DNA from: CALBPI01 sp039027435
GTDB lineage: Bacteria; Pseudomonadota; Gammaproteobacteria; Steroidobacterales; Woeseiaceae
DNA: 64,000 nucleotides
Assembly (NCBI GenBank): GCA_039027435.1
Contig: JBCCKF010000006.1
Span: forward strand, 191,383 to 255,382
Direction of reading: 5' to 3'
The translations under genes were made by a program, and so were the position numbers. Below are positions 1-8,244 of this stretch, piece by piece; within the stretch, counting starts at the first letter, position 1, and each line of letters starts with the position of its first letter. The notes under the pieces are model-generated. The model did no database searches, was not told the DNA's origin, and worked only from the letters and a program-made list of their open reading frames with translations.

Positions 1-1
1 G

Positions 2-538
2 CTGGTCGGCGTGGTGTTTTTTGGTGAGAAGCTGCGTGCGCTGCAGCTTATCGCCGTGGCGCTGGCGACTGCGGGCGTGCTGGTGTTGACTGTCAGCGGC
101 GGCGAGTTTCCACTGGTCTCGCTGGTCCTTGCGATCTCTTTCACCATCTATGGGGTCATTCGAAAGCAAATCACCGTCGGCGCCATGCCCGGGCTTTTTG
201 TCGAGACTCTGCTGCTCCTGCCCATCGCGCTGGGCGGGCTTATCTGGCTCACATCGAAGGGCTCAGCAGTGTACACACAGGCATCGCCGACCCTCATGGC
301 GTTGATTGTGTTCGCGGGTCCTTTGACCGTGGTTCCATTACTTTGCTTCGCCATTGCGGCTCGGCGATTGCGCTTGTCGACGATCGGTTTTCTGCAGTTC
401 ATTGGTCCAACGTTGCAGTTCGCCGTCGGTTGGTACAACGGTGAGAGCCTGACGCCGGCAAGGACCGTTTGCTTTTCGTTAATCTGGATTGCGGTGGTGG
501 TCTTTTGCATAGACTCACTGAGGCGAAACAAAGGCTAA
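2..538 (+). CDS. RarD/EamA-type transporter, 3' part
   Basis: This is the C-terminal part of a drug/metabolite-superfamily membrane transporter. The frame is open from base 2, so the GTG codons at 11 and 14 are internal and the true start lies before the window. About 178 residues remain, with at least five hydrophobic segments typical of the second EamA repeat. The motif VVFFGEKL followed by a helix, and the late stretch IGFLQFIGPTLQFAVG, resemble RarD (chloramphenicol-sensitive protein family). The substrate is unknown. It ends 31 bp before the GlpD-like gene. Confidence is good for the family and low for substrate. Confidence 0.8.
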   Translation: MVGVVFFGEKLRALQLIAVALATAGVLVLTVSGGEFPLVSLVLAISFTIYGVIRKQITVGAMPGLFVETLLLLPIALGGLIWLTSKGSAVYTQASPTLMALIVFAGPLTVVPLLCFAIAARRLRLSTIGFLQFIGPTLQFAVGWYNGESLTPARTVCFSLIWIAVVVFCIDSLRRNKG

Positions 539-569
539 TCCGGCAGGCCTGATCCGATACACTAGCGCT

Positions 570-2204
570 ATGAGTTCGCAGCTGCGCAACACCAATATGG
601 AACGTCTCGAGCGCGAGTCGTTCGATGTGCTTGTGATCGGCGCCGGCATCAACGGTGCGGTCAGCGCAGCGGCGCTCGCCGGGAAAGGCGCCAAGGTTGC
701 GATCGTCGACGCTGGAGACTTTGCCGGCGAGACCAGCTCACACTCATCCAATCTTGCGTGGGGCGGTATCAAGTACCTCGAAAACCAGGAGTTCGGGCTG
801 GTTTGGAATCTCTGCGCCAGTCGCAACGAACTCATGCGAGCCTACCCCTCTACCGTTAAGGAAGCTCGCTTTATCGCAGCGGTACCTAACAAGTTTCGCT
901 GGCCGCGATTTGTACTGTATCTCGGCGCGTTGCTTTACTGGGCATTCGGTCGCTTTCGGACCCGAATGCCGCACTATTTGTCGGAAGCCAGTCTCATTGG
1001 CCGCGAACCCGTGCTGCGCGCGGAGTTCACCAATGGGGGGATGGAGTATTCAGACTGCTACCTCTACGACAACGATGCTCGCTTCGTTTTCAACTTTGTC
1101 CGCACCGCGATGGACAGCAGTGCCGTGGCGGCCAATTACGTTCGAGTGACGAAGACCGATCGCGACGATGAAGGCTGGCGAGTCTTGCTGCGCGACGAGG
1201 AAACCGGCCGTGAATTCACCACCCGGGCGAAGACGCTCGTCAATGCTTGCGGGCCTCAGGTCGATGCCCTGAACCAACTGACCGGCCAGAAGACCGAGCA
1301 CCGCCATGTGTTTTCCAAAGGGATTCACCTGATTGTCGATCGCGTAACCGAAAGCAAACGCATCCTGACGTCATTTGCATCCGATGGCCGTTTGTATTTT
1401 GCAATTCCGATGGGCAGTCGGACTTGCATCGGTACTACGGATACTCGCGTTGAACACTGGAACACGGCGGTCACCGAGGACGATCGTCAGTTTGTCCTCG
1501 ATAACGCCAACCAACTACTGAAGCTCGATCAGCCATTGACGCGCGACGACATCATTGCAGAGCGCTGCGGTGTGCGCCCGCTTGCCGTCAAGTCGGGCAA
1601 CGCGAACGGCGACTGGTTGGATTTGTCTCGAAAGCACGCGATCGATGTTGATCACAAACAGAAAATGCTCTCGATCTTCGGCGGTAAGCTGACCGACTGT
1701 CTCAATGTTGGCAATGAAGTGTGTGACTTGATCAGTGAGTTTGGCGTTGCACTGCCGTTGCAGGGGCGTCGTTGGTATGGAGAGCCTGGACCCGAAGCTG
1801 AGCGAGAGTTCTTGCGTCAGGCGGAGTTGATGGACCTCGATGCGCATACGCATCCGAATTCCACCGAGCCGCTCACGCAGCGATTCTGGCGACGCTATGG
1901 AGCCAACGCCATCGGTATGCTCGAGCGCATTCGCGAGAACCCTGCCATGGCCGAACCGTTAATGAAGAACGCCGATTATCTGCGTTGCGAAATCGATTAC
2001 ACGGCGCGACGCGAGATGGTAACGCGACTCGACGATTTCCTGCGCAGACGTTCGAAGATCACGCAGGTGGTGCGAGAGGCAGAGGTCATCGCTGCACCTG
2101 GGTTAGGCGTCGCCTGCGGCATTTTTTTTGGTGACCAGGCGCAAGCGAAACTGGACGAATATCTCTCCCGGAACAACCCGGGTGAAGACCGATTAGCTTC
2201 CTGA
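570..2204 (+). CDS. glpD: FAD-dependent glycerol-3-phosphate dehydrogenase family protein
   Basis: A 544-residue flavoprotein of the GlpD/DAO family, expected to oxidise sn-glycerol-3-phosphate to dihydroxyacetone phosphate at the inner membrane and pass electrons to quinone. The FAD Rossmann motif VIGAGINGA lies at about residues 22-30. It is followed by the family block TSSHSSNLAWGGIKYLEN, which matches the GlpD TSSRSSKLIHGGLRYLE region. RCGVRPLA and GGKLTD occur in the expected C-terminal half, ahead of the DAO_C helical region. An alternative ATG at 597 would remove only nine residues. Its stop overlaps the GAGGGGG ribosome-binding site of the next gene, so the two are probably co-transcribed. 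An unusual His-Ser (SHSS) replaces the common SRSS, so substrate assignment is by family. Confidence 0.82.
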   Translation: MSSQLRNTNMERLERESFDVLVIGAGINGAVSAAALAGKGAKVAIVDAGDFAGETSSHSSNLAWGGIKYLENQEFGLVWNLCASRNELMRAYPSTVKEARFIAAVPNKFRWPRFVLYLGALLYWAFGRFRTRMPHYLSEASLIGREPVLRAEFTNGGMEYSDCYLYDNDARFVFNFVRTAMDSSAVAANYVRVTKTDRDDEGWRVLLRDEETGREFTTRAKTLVNACGPQVDALNQLTGQKTEHRHVFSKGIHLIVDRVTESKRILTSFASDGRLYFAIPMGSRTCIGTTDTRVEHWNTAVTEDDRQFVLDNANQLLKLDQPLTRDDIIAERCGVRPLAVKSGNANGDWLDLSRKHAIDVDHKQKMLSIFGGKLTDCLNVGNEVCDLISEFGVALPLQGRRWYGEPGPEAEREFLRQAELMDLDAHTHPNSTEPLTQRFWRRYGANAIGMLERIRENPAMAEPLMKNADYLRCEIDYTARREMVTRLDDFLRRRSKITQVVREAEVIAAPGLGVACGIFFGDQAQAKLDEYLSRNNPGEDRLAS

Positions 2205-2216
2205 GGGGGAAAAAGC

Positions 2217-3386
2217 ATGAGCGAAGAGAAACAGTTTGACGTTGTCGTGTACGGCGCGAGTGGCTTTACCGGGAGACTGGTCGCTGAGTACCTGCAAAAG
2301 CGCTACGGTGATGACAACAGCGTTAAGTGGGCAATGGCTGGTCGCAATCCCGAGAAGCTCGCTGCAGTCCGCGCGAAAATCGGCGTACCCGATTCCATCC
2401 CGTTGATCACGGCAGATGGTAGTGATGATTCGTCCCTGCAAGCCATGGCCGCCCAGACCAAAGCGATCATCACGACGGTCGGCCCGTACCAGATGTACGG
2501 CGGATTGCTGGTCGAAGTATGCGCGAAATCTGGGACCGACTATCTCGATCTTTGTGGCGAACCTGCCTGGATGCGGCAGATGATCGATGCGCACGAGAGC
2601 ACAGCAAAACAGAGCGGGGCGCGGATTGTGTTTTCCGCGGGGTTCGACTCGATTCCGTTTGATTGCGGCGTCTGGTTATTGCAGCAACACTGCATCGCGG
2701 AAGACGGCAAGCCCTCCTCAAGAATTCGTGGCCGCGTTGCCAAGATGCAAGGCACTTTCTCTGGCGGGACGGCCGCTAGCTTCAAGGCGACGATGGCAGC
2801 GGCTCGTGATCCGGAAATTCTCGCCCTGTTGCGTAACCCCTTCTCGCTGGTGCCAGGGTTTACCGGTGCGGACCAACCACCGGGCAACAAGCCGATGTTG
2901 GACGAGGCCGTCGGCAGCTGGGTCACACCGTTCATCATGGCAACGATCAATACGCGTAACGTCCATCGCAGCAATGCCCTGACCGGCTTCTCGTACGGCG
3001 AGGATTTCGTATATGACGAGATGTTGATGACTGGTCCTGGCGACAAAGGCGAGCAAATCGCGAAAGCGCTGGCCGACCGTGATGATATGTCGTCGAGTGA
3101 CGGTCCCAAGCCGGGCGAAGGTCCGAGCAAGGAAGAGCGCGAGGCAGGCCATTACGAAGTGCTGTTCCACGCAGAACGAGATGGCGATCCGATGCGACTC
3201 GTCGTCACGGGTGACCGTGATCCGGGTTACGGTTCGACCAGCAAGATGTTGGCCGAGGCGGCGCTGTGTCTCGTCAAAGACTGTCAGGCGACATCGGCTG
3301 GAATCTGGACGCCAGCTGCGGCCATGGGCCAGCCGTTGATCGACCGCCTTATCGCCAACGCTGGACTCACATTCAATAGAGTGTGA
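2217..3386 (+). CDS. Saccharopine dehydrogenase-like NAD(P)-dependent reductase
   Basis: A 389-residue protein with an N-terminal Rossmann domain (VVVYGASGFTGRLVAEYL, about residues 9-26, then AGRNPEKL) of the saccharopine dehydrogenase-like family. Mycobacterial relatives include trans-acting enoyl reductases of lipid synthesis. This protein need not act on saccharopine; the family is often misnamed. A strong ribosome-binding site (GAGGGGGA) precedes the ATG, and it lies 12 bp after the GlpD-like gene. A role in lipid or polyketide reduction is only an inference. Length is normal for the family and no key motif looks broken. Confidence 0.75.
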   Translation: MSEEKQFDVVVYGASGFTGRLVAEYLQKRYGDDNSVKWAMAGRNPEKLAAVRAKIGVPDSIPLITADGSDDSSLQAMAAQTKAIITTVGPYQMYGGLLVEVCAKSGTDYLDLCGEPAWMRQMIDAHESTAKQSGARIVFSAGFDSIPFDCGVWLLQQHCIAEDGKPSSRIRGRVAKMQGTFSGGTAASFKATMAAARDPEILALLRNPFSLVPGFTGADQPPGNKPMLDEAVGSWVTPFIMATINTRNVHRSNALTGFSYGEDFVYDEMLMTGPGDKGEQIAKALADRDDMSSSDGPKPGEGPSKEEREAGHYEVLFHAERDGDPMRLVVTGDRDPGYGSTSKMLAEAALCLVKDCQATSAGIWTPAAAMGQPLIDRLIANAGLTFNRV

Positions 3387-3420
3387 GATCGGCGTTGCCA
3401 CGATTTAGTCGGACTTTGGC

Positions 3421-3825
3421 ATGACCGAGTACGAATACGCCGATTTGTTTGCTGCCTTTCTGGAGGCGCAAAATAGTGTAGCGGCGAATTACATGACCTT
3501 GGTCTCGGCAATGTTGGCCGCGAGCTACTTTTTTGCGCCCAAGCTCGACCGACTGTCGGCGTCGATGTTTCTTTTCATTTATTCGCTGTGGGCGGTCACT
3601 CTTATCATGGCCGTATTCGGGGCGGTTGGGGACTTTGTCGGGATCGGCAAGGAAATCGCGAGGCTGGGCCAAATGCCCGATACACAACTGGGTTGGCTCG
3701 GCCCGGCGGCAACGAATGCGGCGGGCATGGATTTTATATTCTTAACCGCGATTAGCGGTTCGATTTTGGTCTATATCGCTTCCGTGGTTTTTTTCTTTCA
3801 GATGCGCCGAAAACGCTTCGACTAG
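3421..3825 (+). CDS. Small hypothetical membrane protein
   Basis: A 134-residue protein that I do not recognise. It shows three hydrophobic segments (about residues 22-38, 48-68 and 100-124) and ends in a basic tail RRKRFD, which suggests a cytoplasmic C-terminus. It follows the reductase by 34 bp and its stop overlaps by 4 bp the stop of the convergent MFS gene. No catalytic motif is visible. It is likely a real gene because it fills the gap exactly and has coherent membrane topology. Confidence 0.6.
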   Translation: MTEYEYADLFAAFLEAQNSVAANYMTLVSAMLAASYFFAPKLDRLSASMFLFIYSLWAVTLIMAVFGAVGDFVGIGKEIARLGQMPDTQLGWLGPAATNAAGMDFIFLTAISGSILVYIASVVFFFQMRRKRFD

Positions 3826-5066
3826 TTCGTGCGCGACGCTGTGTCTGGTGCCTGCTGGTGATAGCGACCCGTTACCCACAGTGTGAGGATCGTTAGCACC
3901 CCGAATAACAACAGCGATGCGCCCAGCGGCAGCATAGTTTCATCGTAGAAGCTGCCGCTGATCGCACCGAAGATGCCCGAGGCGAGGGTCACCAGTGAGC
4001 CGATCACCGCTGCGGCGGTGCCCGCAATGTGGCCAAGTGGCTCCATTGCCAGTGCGTTTAGATTGCCGAACAGGAAACCGACAAAGAGAAACACCGCGCA
4101 CAGACAGAGCATGGTCAGCCACAGTGGCGGCGTGCCGCCGGTCAACAGTGCACATGCAAACAGCAGTCCGCCTGACCCCGCGTAGCCGAACGAGGCACGC
4201 ATCGCTAACGTGCGCATGCCAAAGCGAACGACGATGCGCCCGTTGATGGTGGTGCTGACGCCGACGCTGAGCGCTAGCGCTGCGAAGAAGACTGGAAACA
4301 GCGCACCGAGTTCGTATTGGTCAACAAAAATCTGTTGGGCGCTGCCCAGAAAGCCGATGAAGGCTGATGATACGAGCGTGGCCGCCGTCATGTAGCCTAC
4401 CGCGATCGGCGTCGTGAGCACCTCGCGCATGTTGCCCGCTGCCCGTCGGAACGAGAGAGCCTGGCGATTGCCCTTCTGCATGGTCTCCGGCATTCGCAAG
4501 ACAAACCAGCCGACGATGACGACGGCAATGGCGAGGTACAGCCAGAAGATGCTCTTCCAGCCAAATCCATCGAGCATCAGCTGACCAATGCCCGGCGCGA
4601 TTGCTGGCACCAAGACAAAAAACGACAAGATAAAGCTCATGACACGTGCCATCTGTCGTCCGACGTACAGGTCACGCACGATCGCGACGGTCATGGCGCG
4701 GGGTCCCGCGATGCCAATTCCTTGCAACACCCGGCCGAGCAGCAGTCCGTTGAATGTCTCGGCGGTAGCTGCGAGCAAGGTGCCCGCAGCAAAGATCGAC
4801 AGACCCAGATAGACCGCGCTCTTGCGGCCATAAGCGTCAGCAATCGGACCGAAAAAGAGCTGTGAGATACCGAGCCCGTAAAAAACCGCATACACGAGGT
4901 ACTGGGTGTCGTTCATGTCAGCCACGCCGTAGCTCGTGCCGATCAAGCCGTGCGCGGGTAGAAGTGCGTCGATCGTGAGTGCCACCAGTGACATGGTCAG
5001 CGCCATCATGACGATGAACTCGCCGAATGCGGGCATGCGGGACGGGGATAGGACAGGCGCAGACAT
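3822..5066 (-). CDS. Bcr/CflA-family MFS drug exporter
   Basis: A 414-residue major facilitator with about 12 hydrophobic segments. The MFS loop 2-3 signature is present as GPIADAYGRKSAVYLG (about residues 77-92), and GRVLQGIGIAGPRAMTVAIVRDLY matches the Bcr/CflA TM4 motif with its conserved Arg and Asp. These proteins export drugs such as bicyclomycin or sulfonamides by proton antiport at the inner membrane. The gene is divergent from the aldolase gene (94 bp between starts) and converges with the small membrane protein, overlapping it by 4 bp. The substrate cannot be read from sequence. Confidence 0.88.
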   Translation of the reverse strand: MSAPVLSPSRMPAFGEFIVMMALTMSLVALTIDALLPAHGLIGTSYGVADMNDTQYLVYAVFYGLGISQLFFGPIADAYGRKSAVYLGLSIFAAGTLLAATAETFNGLLLGRVLQGIGIAGPRAMTVAIVRDLYVGRQMARVMSFILSFFVLVPAIAPGIGQLMLDGFGWKSIFWLYLAIAVVIVGWFVLRMPETMQKGNRQALSFRRAAGNMREVLTTPIAVGYMTAATLVSSAFIGFLGSAQQIFVDQYELGALFPVFFAALALSVGVSTTINGRIVVRFGMRTLAMRASFGYAGSGGLLFACALLTGGTPPLWLTMLCLCAVFLFVGFLFGNLNALAMEPLGHIAGTAAAVIGSLVTLASGIFGAISGSFYDETMLPLGASLLLFGVLTILTLWVTGRYHQQAPDTASRTN

Positions 5067-5160
5067 CGGCGCATCATACGTGGATGAATCGCGTGGTGGC
5101 AGTGGTCGCGATCAGCTATCCTTCGCAGCCATCGAAAACGATTGCTAGCGGGGAGCGGAC

Positions 5161-6054
5161 ATGAGCGTCAAAGAGCAACAATTGGCAGAGATGCGCAACG
5201 GCAAGGGCTTTATTGCCGCGCTGGATCAAAGTGGTGGCAGCACACCTAAGGCACTGGGCCTGTACGGGGTCAGTGAGGATGCCTGGTCCAATGATGACGA
5301 GATGTTCGCGCTGGTTCACAAGATGCGCACCCGGATCATGACCAGCCCCTCGTTTGACGGTGATCGCATCCTGGCCGCGATCCTCTTCGAGAACACGATG
5401 GACCGCGACGTAGAAGGCCGGGCAACGGCCCACTTTCTCTGGGAGCAGAAGCAGATCGTGCCGATTCTCAAGGTGGATAAAGGCCTGGCAGACGAGGTTG
5501 ATGGCGTCCAGGTGATGAAGCCCATGCCCGATCTCGATGCTTTGCTGGCAAAAGCCAACGATAAGGGCATCTTCGGCACCAAGATGCGCTCGGTCATCAA
5601 GCAAGCGAACGCAGCTGGAATTGCGAAGATCGTCGCGCAGCAGTTCGAAGTCGGGAAGCAGATCGTGGCCGCGGGCCTCGTGCCCATCATCGAACCTGAG
5701 GTCGATATTCACTGCCCGGATAAGGCGCAAGCCGAAGCGATTCTGAAAGCTGAGATCATGAAGCACCTGGATCAGCTAGGCGATGATGAGCTTGTGATGT
5801 TGAAACTGACTCTACCGGAGCAGGATGACCTCTACGGCGATTGCGTCGCGCATGCCCGGGTATTGAAGGTCGTTGCACTGTCCGGGGGTTATAGTCGCGA
5901 AGAGGCCAATGCGCGCCTTGCGCGTCAGCCGGGAATGATCGCGAGTTTCTCCCGCGCCCTGTCGGAAGGGTTGTCGGCGCAGCAGTCGGACGACGAGTTC
6001 AACGCGACACTCGATACGTCGATCGACGCGATTGTGACCGCGTCGCGAACCTGA
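5161..6054 (+). CDS. fda: Class I fructose-bisphosphate aldolase
   Basis: A 297-residue class I (Schiff-base) aldolase that interconverts fructose-1,6-bisphosphate with glyceraldehyde-3-phosphate and dihydroxyacetone phosphate. The N-terminus has FIAALDQSGGSTPKAL. Later blocks are ENTMDRDVEGRATAHFLWE, VPILKVDKGL, QQFEVGKQIVAAGLVPIIEPEVD and VMLKLTLP, which carries the expected Schiff-base lysine. Length and motif order fit the Staphylococcus/Xanthomonas-type class I enzyme. A GGGGAG ribosome-binding site sits five to six bases before the ATG. Together with the GlpD-like enzyme upstream it links glycerol phosphate to triose phosphate metabolism, although the two are not one operon. Confidence 0.93.
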   Translation: MSVKEQQLAEMRNGKGFIAALDQSGGSTPKALGLYGVSEDAWSNDDEMFALVHKMRTRIMTSPSFDGDRILAAILFENTMDRDVEGRATAHFLWEQKQIVPILKVDKGLADEVDGVQVMKPMPDLDALLAKANDKGIFGTKMRSVIKQANAAGIAKIVAQQFEVGKQIVAAGLVPIIEPEVDIHCPDKAQAEAILKAEIMKHLDQLGDDELVMLKLTLPEQDDLYGDCVAHARVLKVVALSGGYSREEANARLARQPGMIASFSRALSEGLSAQQSDDEFNATLDTSIDAIVTASRT

Positions 6055-6058
6055 TCGG

Positions 6059-7036
6059 TTAGAGATCGGGCGGCCAGAGTGCAAGCCGGCCGCCCGATTC
6101 GACTTTCGTACCACGCATATCAATACGCGCCACGCTGACGACCAGCCCTGCCTCGTCAGGGAGCGATCGGGTGCGATTGACGTAGTGCGTCTCGTACCGC
6201 CCCATCAGAGCATTACGCAGCACAGGCCATAGCGACTCGTGACCGTCACTGCCGATTACGCTCGAGACGGAAACGTAGCGAAAGTGCTCCGGATCGAACC
6301 GACGCCGACCGGGCGGGAACCAAGGCATCAGGTGACGATCGATCCAACCTAGCAGCCCTGGTACCGGGGTGAGATCAAGCTCCGTCAAGTGGTGTTGGCA
6401 GGCAATCCACTGGTTGTCGTGAGCCAACGTCAGCCAACCGGAGTCGGGCAGATTGGCCAAATGCCATTGCGCAGCGTGTTGCGAATGACGCCAGGCTGTT
6501 TTGATGCGCTCATCGATCGATTCGCTGAGTGTCTGTCGCACCTTGCGGATCCACTGTTGGTATTCCAGCTTTGGCGACAGAGTCCCGATTTCCTGGTGTC
6601 CCGCTTTCCGGAGTAGCTGTCGTGCGGGCGTGTTGTGCGCGGCGACGCAGCCCCAGCTGAGAACCGGCCCGGATACATCCGCAGACACTTCCTGCATCCA
6701 CTCGCGCGCGCATCGCAGCAGTTGTTTTCCGAGGCCTTGACCGCGAGTTTCTGGCGCGAGAGTCAGCATCGCACGATAGAACCCCGTGGCGGGTTGTCCA
6801 TCGACTAACAACGGTGATTCGCTTAAAGCATAGGTGCCGACGGTGTCATTGCCTGACACCAGGCTAAAGAAGTGGGCCCGACCAAACCTCCCGGCTTGTG
6901 CCTTCGTGTTAACCCGTCGATAGGTTTGACCCTCTGTCTGAAATCGTGTCGTTGCTAGCTGCTGCAGAAAGGCAGCATCAGGTGAGGACGACACGATGAC
7001 GCGGTGCCTCGAATCCTGCCACAGACACGTTGTCAT
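6059..7036 (-). CDS. GNAT-family N-acetyltransferase with C-terminal extension
   Basis: A protein of about 325 residues. The N-terminal half carries a GNAT acetyl-CoA fold with the motif A region ETRGQGLGKQLLRCAREW (about residues 92-109) and a preceding acceptor-site strand FYRAMLTLAPETRG. The remaining 150 residues are not recognised. I chose the ATG at 7036 because it forms an ATGA overlap with the stop of the ATP-grasp gene (7033-7036); an ATG at 7048 would add four residues. The coupling implies the two proteins act together, probably acylating or modifying the product or substrate of the ligase. The acyl acceptor is unknown. Confidence 0.75.
   Translation of the reverse strand: MTTCLWQDSRHRVIVSSSPDAAFLQQLATTRFQTEGQTYRRVNTKAQAGRFGRAHFFSLVSGNDTVGTYALSESPLLVDGQPATGFYRAMLTLAPETRGQGLGKQLLRCAREWMQEVSADVSGPVLSWGCVAAHNTPARQLLRKAGHQEIGTLSPKLEYQQWIRKVRQTLSESIDERIKTAWRHSQHAAQWHLANLPDSGWLTLAHDNQWIACQHHLTELDLTPVPGLLGWIDRHLMPWFPPGRRRFDPEHFRYVSVSSVIGSDGHESLWPVLRNALMGRYETHYVNRTRSLPDEAGLVVSVARIDMRGTKVESGGRLALWPPDL
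6065..6098. terminator. Perfect 11-bp inverted repeat between convergent genes
   Basis: Arms ATCGGGCGGCC (6065-6075) and GGCCGCCCGAT (6088-6098) are perfectly complementary around a 12-base loop. The repeat begins 11 bp after the aldolase stop and lies inside the last codons of the convergent GNAT gene. It can fold as a strong GC-rich hairpin on either strand. There is no T-tract on either side, so intrinsic termination is uncertain; it may protect 3' ends or work with Rho. Confidence 0.5.
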
Positions 7037-8160
7037 CTCGGACGCCATTCAATATCCAGCGCGAGCACTTCGGCGAACGTTCGGCGATGGCGAATCGCGC
7101 GCCAAATGATCGGCCAGGTCGAGAAGGATGCGAGCAGGAACACCCATGGATCTTTCGAAGACCAACTGACGTCGCGCGCCGCGCGCAGGGCTCGGCCTGT
7201 ATGCCGCCGAGCGTCACCATCGGCGATGACGCCAAACCAATGCGTCCAATGCGACCAGAACTCCTGCATCAGTGGGTAGGGCTTAAACTCAATCTGCGGC
7301 ATTGAGTTCGGTGACACGATTGCGGCGTAGAGCGCTTCCGGAGCGACGAAATGGATGCCGCTGGTTGCACGGGGATTGCATTCGATTGCCCAAGCGGTGC
7401 CCGCGTCATCGATGATGAAGTCAAACGATAGTATGCCGGTGTAGTCTGTCGCCTGTGCGAATCCCTTTACCCAGTCTTCTACCGCAGGTTGGTCGATGCG
7501 CTCAAAGCACACCGCGACGCTGCCATGGCGCGTGTGCGCCCGATAGGTAACCAGTATCGGGCATTCACCGGACTGGCAAATCGAAAAGCAGGATATCTCC
7601 TCACCGTGCACACGTTGTTGCATCAGCAGATTCTCGGATCGCTCTGGCATTGTTTCGCCTGTGTCATGCAGCGTTACATTGCGACCTGAGCAACTGAACT
7701 CCGGTTTCAGGACGAAGGGCGCGGCGCGTAGTCGCTCAGCTTTAGCGTCCGTACTCCGGCAGGTAGCGGGGACGTTGAGCCCGTGGTCGGCAGCGGCCTG
7801 TGCGAACTCGAGCTTCGAGTGAAATTGCAGTACCTGCTCCAGCGGACCGCAGAATACAGGGATCGTGGTCGTACTCTTGAGCGCTGCTATCCACGGCGTT
7901 TCTTCGGAAACCGGGACCACGAGATCGACATCGAAACGCTCCATCAGACTCAGAAGCGCTTCTCGAAATTGATCTGGGTCGTCGATTGGGGAAGGTACGG
8001 TTTCTACGTGAGATACCGCACGAGACGTGCGCGCCATATTCACTCGAAACGGATCGGCAACGATCACTCGCCAACCGGCGCCATGAAATGCTCTGGCGAG
8101 CTCGATGGCAGGAGGCAATCGGCCCAGTGTCAGCAGCACGGATCGGGACGCTTTGGACAT
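7033..8160 (-). CDS. ATP-grasp domain ligase
   Basis: A 375-residue protein with an ATP-grasp fold. It has an N-terminal Rossmann-like domain (SVLLTLGRLPPAIELARAF), the ATP-binding strand FVLKPEFSCSGRN and the metal-binding signature AIECNPRATSGIHF. Such enzymes form acyl-phosphates and ligate them to amines, as in carbamoyl-phosphate synthase, carnosine synthase or L-amino-acid ligases. The C-terminal 70 residues are Trp-rich and not assigned. It is divergent from the cytochrome P450 gene and translationally coupled to the downstream GNAT gene. The product is unknown; a small amide or peptide is an inference. Confidence 0.78.
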   Translation of the reverse strand: MSKASRSVLLTLGRLPPAIELARAFHGAGWRVIVADPFRVNMARTSRAVSHVETVPSPIDDPDQFREALLSLMERFDVDLVVPVSEETPWIAALKSTTTIPVFCGPLEQVLQFHSKLEFAQAAADHGLNVPATCRSTDAKAERLRAAPFVLKPEFSCSGRNVTLHDTGETMPERSENLLMQQRVHGEEISCFSICQSGECPILVTYRAHTRHGSVAVCFERIDQPAVEDWVKGFAQATDYTGILSFDFIIDDAGTAWAIECNPRATSGIHFVAPEALYAAIVSPNSMPQIEFKPYPLMQEFWSHWTHWFGVIADGDARRHTGRALRAARDVSWSSKDPWVFLLASFSTWPIIWRAIRHRRTFAEVLALDIEWRPR

Positions 8161-8244
8161 ATAGGGAGTATATGCGAGCGCAGGCGCAGCAGTGATCGTA
8201 TACTTTGTGGTGCGACACCTGCGGCCGCATCGGGGAAACAGAAG

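Noticed and set aside
7783..8244. Upstream extension of the P450 frame as part of the protein
   Set aside because: This stretch is antisense to the ATP-grasp gene, which has clear coding motifs, and the translated extension has no P450-like or signal-anchor character.
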